From: Mycobacterium sp. SMC-4 | GTDB taxonomy: Bacteria; Actinomycetota; Actinomycetes; Mycobacteriales; Mycobacteriaceae | DNA length: 64,000 bases | Direction: 5' to 3' | NCBI RefSeq assembly: GCF_025263265.1 | Contig: NZ_CP079869.1 | Span: forward strand, 186,001 to 250,000 | Shown: one piece after another, positions 44,372 to 51,835 of the stretch | Layout of the letters: each line of letters opens with the position of its first letter | Numbering within the stretch: the stretch's first letter is position 1 | Position numbers and translations under genes: made by a program | Notes under the pieces: model-generated | Database searches by the model: none | What the model was told of the DNA's origin: nothing | What the model saw: the letters and a program-made list of their open reading frames with translations, nothing else

Positions 44372-44576
44372 GAGCCACAAACTACACGAGGGCCGGCAGC
44401 GGTCCGGCTCGTACATCGACGCGTCGGCGCCGCGATCAGCACTGGTCGGCGGCCCGCATAGCCCATGTCCGACGACGCTGAGCAGGCTCGACGGGCACCG
44501 ACCCAAGGTGCACCCGTCGACGCCGGCACGGCCCGGGTCGTGGATACCGGCTGCGGTTTTCACTAGGGTCAGGACG

Positions 44577-45779
44577 ATGGTTGTGCCGCCGACACTGCAG
44601 ATGGTGCCGAAAGTCCTGATAGGTGCGTTGAGCACGGTTGCGTTGCTGGTCTCCTGCTCCTCGGCTGGAGAGGTTCCGGCGCCTCCGCGAGCCAATGCTG
44701 CACCCGTGACGGCCGCGGGACCGGCCGCGCCGCCGCCGCAGGCTCCCGTCCCCGCCGCGCCCGTGTGTGGGGATCCGGCTGCCGTGGTGGCCGCGATGTC
44801 GACCCGAGACAAGTTGGCCCAACTGTTGATGGTCGGGGTCAATGGAGCCGCCGACGCGCGTGCTGTCGTCGACGGCCATCATGTCGGCGGCATCATGGTC
44901 GGCAGCTGGACCGATCTGTCGATGCTGACCAGTGGCGCGCTGGCCGAGATCGCCGCGTCGGCCGGACCACTGCCGCTGGCAGTGAGCGTCGACGAGGAAG
45001 GCGGCCGGGTGTCGCGGCTGTCGTCGATCATCGGTACCCAGCCGGCGCCCCGGGTCCTGGCCCAGAGCATGTCCGCCGACGAGGTCTACCAGATCGCGTT
45101 GGACCGCGGCCGGCAGATGCGCGGGCTGGGGATCACGATCGACTTCGCGCCGGTGGTCGACATCACCGACGCGGCGCCGAACTCGGTGATCGGGGACCGC
45201 TCGTTCGGCTCGGATCCCACCACCGTCACTGAATATGCCGGTGCCTACGCCCGCGGGCTGCGCGACGGCGGGGTGTTGCCGGTGCTCAAGCACTTCCCCG
45301 GCCACGGCAGCGCCTCAGGTGACTCGCACACCGCCGGGGTGACGACCCCGCCGATCGAGCAGCTCCAGGATGCTGATCTGGTGCCATACCGCACCTTGAC
45401 CACGCAGGCGCCGGTCGGCGTGATGGTCGGTCACATGGAAGTTCCGGGCCTGACCGGCAGTGAACCGGCGAGCCTGAGCCCGCAGGCCTACGGGCTGTTG
45501 CGGTCCGGCGACTACGGTGGCCCACCGTTCAACGGACTGGTGTTCACCGATGACCTGTCGGGCATGCGAGCGATCACCGATCGCTTGGGTGTGGTCGATG
45601 CGGTGCTACGAAGCCTGCAGGCCGGCGCCGACGTGGCGCTGTGGCTGACGACCGCGGAGGTGCCGGCGGTGCTCGACCGGCTGGAGCAGGCCGTCGACTC
45701 CGGTGAGCTGGCGATGTCGGGCGTCGACGCGGCGGTGATGCGCATCGCGGCCATGAAGGGGCCATCTCCGCGCTGCTGA
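44577..45779 (+). CDS. lpqI: lipoprotein GH3 beta-N-acetylglucosaminidase LpqI
   Basis: 400 residues from ATG 44577. Lipobox LLVSCSS at about residues 22-28 gives a lipid-anchored Cys; an Ala/Pro-rich linker follows. Glycoside hydrolase family 3 N-terminal TIM barrel: VSVDEEGGRVSRL, IDFAPVVDI, and the signature KHFPGHGSASGDSH. The nucleophile Asp sits in FTDDLSGM. It releases N-acetylglucosamine from muropeptides in cell-wall recycling on the outer face of the membrane. Divergent from Rv0236A/aftD; the TetR gene follows. Confidence 0.94.
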   Translation: MVVPPTLQMVPKVLIGALSTVALLVSCSSAGEVPAPPRANAAPVTAAGPAAPPPQAPVPAAPVCGDPAAVVAAMSTRDKLAQLLMVGVNGAADARAVVDGHHVGGIMVGSWTDLSMLTSGALAEIAASAGPLPLAVSVDEEGGRVSRLSSIIGTQPAPRVLAQSMSADEVYQIALDRGRQMRGLGITIDFAPVVDITDAAPNSVIGDRSFGSDPTTVTEYAGAYARGLRDGGVLPVLKHFPGHGSASGDSHTAGVTTPPIEQLQDADLVPYRTLTTQAPVGVMVGHMEVPGLTGSEPASLSPQAYGLLRSGDYGGPPFNGLVFTDDLSGMRAITDRLGVVDAVLRSLQAGADVALWLTTAEVPAVLDRLEQAVDSGELAMSGVDAAVMRIAAMKGPSPRC

Positions 45780-45855
45780 TCGGCCCGGTTGCTTACCCTG
45801 GGTGGGAAAACCGGTGCCCGCTCGGTCGGGGCACCCAGCGAGGAAGGCACGATCA

Positions 45856-46485
45856 ATGGCGGGTGGAACCAAGCGCTTGCCGCGTGCTGTCCGCGAGCAG
45901 CAGATGCTCGACGCCGCGGTGCAGATCTTCTCGGTGAACGGATTCCACGAGACATCGATGGACGCGATCGCCGCCGAGGCGCAGATCAGCAAGCCGATGC
46001 TCTACCTGTATTACGGGTCGAAAGAGGAGTTGTTCGGGGCGTGCCTGGACCGCGAGCTGCGCCGGTTCGTCGACGAGGTACGCAGCAAGATCGACTTTGC
46101 CGACCCGCCCAAAGAACTGCTGCGTAGCGCGGTGCTGGCGTTCCTGAAGTACATCGACGAGCACCGGGCGTCGTGGATGGTGCTCTACACGCAGGCGACC
46201 AGTTCGCAACGGTTCGCCCATACCGTGCGGGAAGGGCGTGAACGCATCATCGAGTTGGTCGGCGGGTTGCTGCGGTCGGGCACCCGGTTTCCCGGCCCGG
46301 ACACCGACTTCGACATGATGGCAGTTGCTCTCGTGGGCGCCGGCGAAGCCGTGGCCTCACGGGTCAGCACCGGCGATGCCGACGCCGACGAGGCCGCCGA
46401 GCTGATGATCAACCTGATGTGGCGGGGTCTGAAGGGTTCGCCCAGCGACGCTGGCGTCACGCCGTCTGCGGTGGAGCAGTCCTAG
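45856..46485 (+). CDS. TetR-family regulator (Rv0238-like)
   Basis: 209 residues from ATG 45856, with GAGGAAGG 7 bp upstream. The N-terminal helix-turn-helix is ETSMDAIAAEAQISKPMLYLYYGSKEEL and the ligand domain is FLKYIDEHRASWMVLY-T. Same size class and position (lpqI then TetR) as Rv0238 (204 residues). It is the only TetR gene next to the htdX-fabG4/fadA2/fadE5 set, so it is a candidate to bind the shared TTAC-N6-GTAA operator. A weak half-match (TTACCCTGGG) lies about 60 bp upstream of its own start. Confidence 0.9.
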   Translation: MAGGTKRLPRAVREQQMLDAAVQIFSVNGFHETSMDAIAAEAQISKPMLYLYYGSKEELFGACLDRELRRFVDEVRSKIDFADPPKELLRSAVLAFLKYIDEHRASWMVLYTQATSSQRFAHTVREGRERIIELVGGLLRSGTRFPGPDTDFDMMAVALVGAGEAVASRVSTGDADADEAAELMINLMWRGLKGSPSDAGVTPSAVEQS

Positions 46486-46499
46486 CAGCATCGGCGAAA

Positions 46500-46547
46500 G
46501 TGCCCTCACTGTCGCGCCGATGGGCGCGACTACGACGGTGAGGGCAC
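46500..46547. terminator. bidirectional hairpin after TetR and htdX
   Basis: Arms GTGCCCTCACTGTCG (46500-46514) and CGACGGTGAGGGCAC (46533-46547), one mismatch in 15. A second nested stem (CGCGCC/GGGCGCG) lies in the loop. Between convergent genes. Confidence 0.7.
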
Positions 46548-46561
46548 CCTCGTCGAGCCGT

Positions 46562-47518
46562 CTACAGCGGATCGACCGTGCCGGTCAGGTGCGGATGGCC
46601 CTTGGTCAGATGCCGCAAGGTCAACTCCCAGCCCTCCCCGTGACGCCGGGTGTACAGCCCAGCGCGGGCCGGCAGTACCACCGGTTTGGCGAAACGCACC
46701 GAGTAACGCATCGAATCGGGCAGTTGGCCCTCGATATTGGCCAGCACCGCAGCAGCGCTGAACATGCCGTGCGCGATCACGGTCGGGAAGCCGAACAGTT
46801 TGGCCGCAAGTGCGTTGGTGTGGATCGGGTTGTGGTCCCCGCCCACCGATGCGTAACGGCGAATCTGGCCCGGCGTGATGCGCACTACCGCATTCGGCGG
46901 TCCAAGCTTGGGCTGCTTCTGCGGCGGCGGCTTGGGCTCGTCGGACAGACTGGTGCGCTGCTGATGCAGGAACGTGGTGACCTGCTGCCACGCCGTCTCG
47001 TTGCCGACGTTGACATCGGTCAGGATGTCGACCAGCAGACCGCGGCGGTGCTCGCGCATGTTCTCCGCACGCACCGAAGCGGACACGGTGTCAGACACCG
47101 TGATCGGTCGATGCTGGGTAATGTGGTTTTCCAGGTGGACCGAACCCATTGCTGCGAAGGGGAAGTCGAAGCCGGTGATCAACGCCATCAACGTCGGGAA
47201 GGTCAGCGCAAACGGATAGGTCAGCGGCACGTTGTCACCGAACCGTAAACCGGTCACGTGGCAGTAGTCGGCGACATTGGCCGCGTCTATCTTCAGGTCC
47301 CGCACAGTCAGGGTGCGCTGGGGCAGGGTGTCGCTGCGCGGCACCAGCGGAAGCGCGCCGGCCACCGCCAGCGCAAGGTTGCGTGCCGCCGACGGCTGCT
47401 GGTCGCCCTCGCCGCTCATGGCCGGTCGATTCGCTCCGCGAGCTCCGCTCATGGCCGGTCGATTCGCTCCGCGAGCTCCGCTCATGGCCGGTCGATTCGC
47501 TCCGCGAGCTCCGCTCAT
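46562..47518 (-). CDS. htdX: (R)-specific 3-hydroxyacyl-thioester dehydratase HtdX
   Basis: 318 residues from the ATG at 47518, which overlaps the fabG4 stop (ATGA). Hotdog/MaoC-type dehydratase: [20 protein letters not shown] carries the catalytic Asp and His, followed by [13 protein letters not shown]. It reversibly hydrates trans-2-enoyl thioesters. The N-terminus is unusual: three tandem copies of [11 protein letters not shown] precede MSGEGDQQ. Each copy brings an in-frame ATG, so translation could begin at 47518, 47485, 47452 or 47419, giving 318 to 285 residues; M. tuberculosis HtdX is 280. Operon after fabG4. Confidence 0.92.
   Translation of the reverse strand: MSGARGANRPAMSGARGANRPAMSGARGANRPAMSGEGDQQPSAARNLALAVAGALPLVPRSDTLPQRTLTVRDLKIDAANVADYCHVTGLRFGDNVPLTYPFALTFPTLMALITGFDFPFAAMGSVHLENHITQHRPITVSDTVSASVRAENMREHRRGLLVDILTDVNVGNETAWQQVTTFLHQQRTSLSDEPKPPPQKQPKLGPPNAVVRITPGQIRRYASVGGDHNPIHTNALAAKLFGFPTVIAHGMFSAAAVLANIEGQLPDSMRYSVRFAKPVVLPARAGLYTRRHGEGWELTLRHLTKGHPHLTGTVDPL
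47420..47518 (-). repeat. three perfect 33-bp tandem repeats at the fabG4-htdX junction
   Basis: Units 47518-47486, 47485-47453 and 47452-47420 (minus strand order), each starting ATGAGCGGAGCTCGCGGAGC and encoding [11 protein letters not shown]. The first ATG overlaps the fabG4 TGA. Size, in-frame structure and placement at a coupled stop/start resemble mycobacterial interspersed repetitive units (MIRU), known to occupy such junctions. Copy number probably varies between strains. Confidence 0.9.
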
Positions 47519-48867
47519 GCGCCCAACCATGCCTGTCCGCACACCCGAATCGTGTTGCCCGTCACCGCATTGGACGCCGGACTGGCAAAGTACGCGATGG
47601 CTTCCGCGACGTCGACCGGCTGTCCGCCCTGGAACAGCGAGTTCAGTCGTCGGCCGACCTCGCGCGTCGCCAACGGGATGGCGTCGGTCATCTTGGTCTC
47701 GATGAAGCCGGGCGCCACGGCGTTGATGGTGATGTTCTTCGCGGCGAATTCCGGTGCCAACGCGTCGGTCAGGCCGATCATGCCGGCCTTGGTCGCGGCG
47801 TAGTTGGTCTGGCCACGGTTGCCGGCGATACCTGCCATCGAGGACAAGCCGATGATCCGGCCGTTCTCGGCGAGCGTTCCGTTGTTCACCAATCCCTCCG
47901 AAAGACGGAGCGGTGCAATCAGATTGACAGCCAGTACGGAATCCCAGCGGCTTTCGTCCATGTTGGCCAGCAGCTTGTCGCGAGTGATGCCGGCGTTGTT
48001 GACCAGCACGTCGAGCCGGCCCCCATGATGTTCCTTGACGTGCGCGGTGATCTGCTCGACAGCATCGGCCGCGGTGACATCGAGGGGCAGGGCGGTGCCA
48101 CCGACCTTCTGGGCCACGTCGGCCAGTGCGTCCGCGGCGCTCTCGATGTCCACCGCGATCACCTTCGCGCCGTCGCGGGCGAACACCTCGGCGATGGTCG
48201 CACCGATTCCGCGAGCGGCGCCGGTGACGAGCGCGACCTTGCCGTCGAGCGGCTTGTCCCAGTCCTCCGGCGCGGTGGAATCGGCCGCGCCGACCCGGAA
48301 CACCTGCGCGTCGACGTAGGCCGATTTGGCGGACAGGATGAAGCGCAGGGTGGACTCCAGGCCGCTGGCGCCCGGTTTCGCGTCCGGATGCAGGTAGACC
48401 AGCGCGACGGTCGCCCCGTTGCGCAGTTCCTTGCCCAGTGACCGGGTGAAACCCTCCAAGGCCCGCTGCACGGTGCGTTCGTGGGCGGTACCGATCTCGT
48501 CGGGTGTGGTGCCGACGACGACGACTCGGGCCGACCGGCCGAGGTTGCGCAGCACGGGGGTGAAGAATTCGTAGAGCGCCTTGAGGCCCTCGGGCTCGGT
48601 GATGCCGGTCGCATCGAAGACCAGACCGCCGAACTTATCGGCCCAGCGGCCGCCCAAATTGTTGGCCACGACGTCGTAGTCCTCGGTGAACGCCTCCCGC
48701 AACGGTTCGACGACACGGCCTTGTCCGCCGATCAGCAGCGAACCCTCCAAGGGTGGCTGACCGGGCCGATAGCGCCGCAGGGGCTCGGGCTGAGGGACAC
48801 CGAGTTGTTTGGCCAGGAATGAGCCCGGTCCGGAGTTGACGACCTGGGAGAGAAGATCGGAAGCCAC
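47515..48867 (-). CDS. fabG4: 3-ketoacyl-thioester reductase FabG4 (high-molecular-weight FabG)
   Basis: 450 residues from GTG 48867 (an ATG at 48915 is possible). Two domains: an N-terminal flavodoxin-like domain (1-205, [38 protein letters not shown]) and a C-terminal SDR reductase (205-450) with [25 protein letters not shown], Ser in [10 protein letters not shown], and YAATKAGM. This is the NADH-dependent HMwFabG type and the length fits Rv0242c (454). It interconverts 3-ketoacyl and 3-hydroxyacyl thioesters. Operon with htdX, divergent from fadA2 across a shared operator. Confidence 0.95.
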   Translation of the reverse strand: MASDLLSQVVNSGPGSFLAKQLGVPQPEPLRRYRPGQPPLEGSLLIGGQGRVVEPLREAFTEDYDVVANNLGGRWADKFGGLVFDATGITEPEGLKALYEFFTPVLRNLGRSARVVVVGTTPDEIGTAHERTVQRALEGFTRSLGKELRNGATVALVYLHPDAKPGASGLESTLRFILSAKSAYVDAQVFRVGAADSTAPEDWDKPLDGKVALVTGAARGIGATIAEVFARDGAKVIAVDIESAADALADVAQKVGGTALPLDVTAADAVEQITAHVKEHHGGRLDVLVNNAGITRDKLLANMDESRWDSVLAVNLIAPLRLSEGLVNNGTLAENGRIIGLSSMAGIAGNRGQTNYAATKAGMIGLTDALAPEFAAKNITINAVAPGFIETKMTDAIPLATREVGRRLNSLFQGGQPVDVAEAIAYFASPASNAVTGNTIRVCGQAWLGA

Positions 48868-48959
48868 AACGCTGCCTTTCTGATGACCTGGGGGAAATAC
48901 CGGGTATGTCTTCATGACGACTGTGAAGGGGTTACCCGCACTGTCGCATCCCTCACGAA

Positions 48960-48975
48960 CTTACTCCAGAGTAAG
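48960..48975. promoter_or_regulatory. palindrome CTTACTC-CA-GAGTAAG between fabG4 and fadA2
   Basis: Perfect 7-2-7 inverted repeat containing TTACTCCAGAGTAA (48961-48974), 55 bp from the fadA2 start and 93 bp from the fabG4 start. The core TTAC-N6-GTAA recurs ahead of fadE5, so a common regulator is implied. Confidence 0.75.
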
Positions 48976-49029
48976 AACAGTGGGTAGTATGACCCTCGAC
49001 ACTGACGAGCAAGCCGGGAGGCAATAGAC

Positions 49030-50331
49030 GTGGCCGACAGCAACTCCACCCGCCGGGTGGCCGTCCTCGGAGGCAACCGAATCCCCTTCGCGCGCTCCGA
49101 CGGCGCGTACGCGAAGGCGTCCAACCAGGACATGTTCACCGCCGTCCTCGACGGGCTGGCCGACCGGTTCAATCTGGGCGGCGAGAGACTCGACGCGGTG
49201 ATCGGCGGTGCGGTCCTCAAGCACAGCGCGGACTTCAACCTGATGCGCGAATGCGTGCTGGGCAGCTCGCTGTCGTCCTACACTCCGGCGTTCGACCTCC
49301 AACAGGCCTGCGGGACCGGGCTGCAGGCGGCCATCTCGGCCGCGGACGGCATCGCCGGAGGCCGCTACGAGGTGGCGGCGGCGGGCGGCGTCGACACTGC
49401 CTCGGACGCCCCGATCGCGATCGGTAACGACCTGCGCCGGGTGCTGCTCGGGCTGCGTCGCGCCAAGTCGAACCTCGAGCGGCTCAAACTCGTGGGCAGA
49501 CTTCCCGCGTCGCTGGGCATCGAGATTCCGGTCAACAGCGAGCCGCGCACCGGTATGTCGATGGGTGAGCACGCCGCGGTGACCGCCAAGGAGATGGGGG
49601 TCAAGCGAGTCGATCAGGATGAGCTGGCTGCGGCCAGCCACCGCAACATGGCCGCCGCCTACGACCGCGGTTTCTTCGACGACCTGGTGACGCCGTTCCT
49701 CGGGCTCTACCGGGACAACAACCTGCGGCCGGACTCGTCACCGGAGAAGCTGGCCAAGCTCAAGCCGGTGTTCGGTGTGCGCAATGGCGACGCGACCATG
49801 ACCGCCGGCAACTCCACACCGCTCACCGACGGTGCATCGGTGGCGCTGCTGTCCTCCGAGGAGTGGGCCGCCGAGCACTCGATCCCGGTGCTGGCCTACT
49901 TCGTCGACAGCCAGACCGCGGCTGTGGACTACGTCAACGGTCGCGACGGGCTGCTGATGGCCCCGACCTACGCGGTGCCGCGGATGCTCGAGCGCAACGG
50001 CATGAAGTTGCAGGACTTCGACTTCTACGAGATCCACGAGGCCTTCGCCTCGGTGGTGCTGGCCACGCTGGCGGCGTGGGAGTCTGAGGAGTACTGCACG
50101 CAGCGGCTGGGCCTGGACAGTGCGCTGGGCTCGATCGATCGGTCCAAGCTCAACGTCAACGGGTCCTCGCTGGCGGCCGGACATCCGTTCGCCGCCACCG
50201 GTGGACGCATCGTGGCCCAGATGGCCAAACAGCTCGCGGAGAAGAAGGCCGAGACTGGGCAACCGGTGCGGGGGTTGATCTCGGTGTGCGCGGCCGGCGG
50301 GCAGGGCGTCACCGCGATTCTGGAAGCCTGA
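49030..50331 (+). CDS. fadA2: acetyl-CoA acyltransferase (thiolase) FadA2
   Basis: 433 residues from GTG 49030, with GGGAGG 8 bp upstream. Thiolase: nucleophile Cys in LQQACGTGLQAAIS, His in AAGHPFAATGGRI and the second Cys in SVCAAGGQGV, which also shows the FadI-like GHPFAATG version. It cleaves or forms 3-ketoacyl-CoA. Length near Rv0243 FadA2 (440). Forms the last step of the cycle with FadE5, HtdX and FabG4. Divergent from fabG4. Confidence 0.95.
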   Translation: MADSNSTRRVAVLGGNRIPFARSDGAYAKASNQDMFTAVLDGLADRFNLGGERLDAVIGGAVLKHSADFNLMRECVLGSSLSSYTPAFDLQQACGTGLQAAISAADGIAGGRYEVAAAGGVDTASDAPIAIGNDLRRVLLGLRRAKSNLERLKLVGRLPASLGIEIPVNSEPRTGMSMGEHAAVTAKEMGVKRVDQDELAAASHRNMAAAYDRGFFDDLVTPFLGLYRDNNLRPDSSPEKLAKLKPVFGVRNGDATMTAGNSTPLTDGASVALLSSEEWAAEHSIPVLAYFVDSQTAAVDYVNGRDGLLMAPTYAVPRMLERNGMKLQDFDFYEIHEAFASVVLATLAAWESEEYCTQRLGLDSALGSIDRSKLNVNGSSLAAGHPFAATGGRIVAQMAKQLAEKKAETGQPVRGLISVCAAGGQGVTAILEA

Positions 50332-50506
50332 CGATCCACGGGGGTGATGTGAGCCACACCACCTCCCGGCGACGGGTGACCCCAGACCCGCCGCGGCGAC
50401 GTTTGCGCACGTCGGAGGCCGGGCGCGGGGTCCTGCGGAATCCGGCGAAAAAATTGTCCGAAACCGTGTAACGCCCCTCGGCCAGCCGCCGATACATGGG
50501 ATAGCT

Positions 50507-50561
50507 CCGTGTTGCCGTCTGACCCCCCGACCCGACGGCAACACGGGGCTCTTATTTTTTT
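50507..50561 (+). terminator. strong intrinsic terminator with C6 loop, possible short sRNA
   Basis: Arms CCGTGTTGCCGTC (50507-50519) and GACGGCAACACGG (50534-50546) are perfect; the loop contains CCCCCC, and a T-run (50552-50561, CTTATTTTTTT) follows. It lies 176 bp after fadA2 and only 30 bp before the luciferase-like gene's ATG. GGGATA at 50498-50503 could be a sigma-F-like -10 box, so this may be a short transcript rather than just a terminator. M. tuberculosis sRNA F6 maps between fadA2 and fadE5. Confidence 0.75.
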
Positions 50562-50590
50562 GTTCGCCGGTGATGAGTACGTTCGGAACC

Positions 50591-51517
50591 ATGCAGATCA
50601 GCATGTTCGGACAGCTCAGCGGTTTCGACAGGCCGGTTGACGCCACGGTGGACTATCTGGCCCAGTTGCGCGACGAGGGGTTCGGGCGGGTCTGGTTGAG
50701 CCAGATGCCCTACGAGCCGGACCTGCTGACTGTGCTGGCGGTCGCGCTGCGAGAGGTCGACGGCATCGAGGCGGCCAGCGGTGTGGTGCCGATCCAGAAT
50801 CAGCACCCGATGTTGCTGGCCCAGCGTGCCCTGACGCTCAGCCTGATCTCCGGCGGGCGCTTCATCCTGGGGTTGGGGATGACGCACGCCGCCGTGACCG
50901 AGGGCATGTGGGGTATCCCGTGGGACAAACCGGTACGGCGGCTCAACGAGTTCCTCGACGGGCTGCTGCCGCTGCTGGCCGGTGAATCCGCGGACGCGTC
51001 CGGCGAGACGGTCACCACGCGCGGCGCGCTTCTGATTCCCGGTGCGCCCCGTCCCGACGTCTACATCGCCGCGCTCGGTCCGCAGCTGCTGCGGCTGGCG
51101 GGCCGCCGCACGACCGGCACCTGCACATGGATGACGGGCCCGGTGACCCTGCGCGACCACATCGGCCCGACCCTGCGGCAGGCAGCCGCCGACGCCGGAC
51201 GCAAGGAAAGCGAGGTGCGCGTCGTCGCGGCGCTGCCGGTGGCCGTCACCGACGACGTCGACGGTGCGCGCAAGCAGGCCGCCGAACAGTTCGCGATGTA
51301 TGGAGCCTTGCCGTCATACCGCGCGATGCTGGACCGGGAGGGGTTCGCCGGGCCCGAGGACGCCGCCATCATCGGCGACGAGGCGACGGTGCGCGATCAG
51401 GTCGCCGGGTTGCGCGCGGCCGGCGTGGATGAGTTCGTCGGCGCGACGTTCGACAGCTCGGCCGAGGGCCGGGCGCACACTCGCGCGGTGCTGCGGTCGG
51501 TCGCCGCCACCGACTGA
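50591..51517 (+). CDS. luciferase-like monooxygenase (LLM class, probably F420-dependent)
   Basis: 308 residues from ATG 50591 (ATG 50573 and GTG 50570 are upstream alternatives). TIM-barrel bacterial-luciferase-like flavoenzyme: MQISMFGQLSGFDR, EGFGRVWLSQMPYEPDLL, ISGGRFILGLGMTHA and DRPDV-type IAALGPQLLRLAG blocks. The subgroup is typically F420-dependent in mycobacteria. Inserted between fadA2 and the sRNA/fadE5 region. The T-run of a terminator sits 30 bp upstream, so its transcript must start almost at the start codon (leaderless). Substrate unknown. Confidence 0.88.
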   Translation: MQISMFGQLSGFDRPVDATVDYLAQLRDEGFGRVWLSQMPYEPDLLTVLAVALREVDGIEAASGVVPIQNQHPMLLAQRALTLSLISGGRFILGLGMTHAAVTEGMWGIPWDKPVRRLNEFLDGLLPLLAGESADASGETVTTRGALLIPGAPRPDVYIAALGPQLLRLAGRRTTGTCTWMTGPVTLRDHIGPTLRQAAADAGRKESEVRVVAALPVAVTDDVDGARKQAAEQFAMYGALPSYRAMLDREGFAGPEDAAIIGDEATVRDQVAGLRAAGVDEFVGATFDSSAEGRAHTRAVLRSVAATD

Positions 51518-51561
51518 AGATTCGGTGGAGTCTCTGACTGTTATCTCCGTCACAGTCGGCG

Positions 51562-51679
51562 TAGTATTACCAGTACGACGGGTTCGGGAGTGACTGATCC
51601 AAAGAGCCGATGAGGGATGAAAGTCGGCCGCGCGAGACTAAGGTGACGCGCCCAGTGTCCTCCCGAACCCGCCCTTTTT
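51562..51679 (+). ncRNA. candidate small RNA with three-way junction and T-run (F6-position)
   Basis: A -10-like TAGTAT (51562-51567) precedes a structure closed by a perfect 12-bp stem, CGGGTTCGGGAG (51579-51590) with CTCCCGAACCCG (51660-51671). Inside are GCCGA/TCGGC (51606-51610, 51624-51628) and GCGCG/CGCGC (51630-51634, 51647-51651). The closing stem is followed by CCCTTTTT (51672-51679), so the RNA would be about 100 nt. The loops carry GGGATG and AAGGTGA stretches suitable for pairing. The location is the fadA2-fadE5 gap where M. tuberculosis F6/SfdS lies, though orthology is unproven. Confidence 0.55.
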
Positions 51680-51775
51680 ACCTCCGTCCCTGTGCCGAGC
51701 AGACGCACATCCACTAAATCGGCCTGAATTGGGGGCTTGCGCGACTGCTCGCGGGCAGACCGGACCCGGACATGC

Positions 51776-51808
51776 AAGACGCCCCCGGGAAGAGTCCGGG
51801 GGCGTCTT
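51776..51808. terminator. 13-bp perfect hairpin downstream of fadE5
   Basis: Arms AAGACGCCCCCGG (51776-51788) and CCGGGGGCGTCTT (51796-51808), 7-nt loop, 28 bp beyond the fadE5 stop on the minus strand. Terminates fadE5 and perhaps the opposing transcript. No T-run. Confidence 0.7.
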
Positions 51809-51835
51809 GGGCGTTGATGGACGGGCAGCGCGGGT

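Larger units (their letters stand above)
51518..51835. other. 318-bp intergenic region between luciferase-like gene and fadE5
   Basis: No protein-coding gene is supported. It contains a structured-RNA candidate (51562-51679) and a 13-bp hairpin (51776-51808). The rest has no repeat or motif I can name. Confidence 0.6.

Noticed and set aside
50507..50561. 6C-type RNA (two C6 hairpins)
   Set aside because: Only one C6 loop is present, and the second hairpin required by the 6C family is missing.
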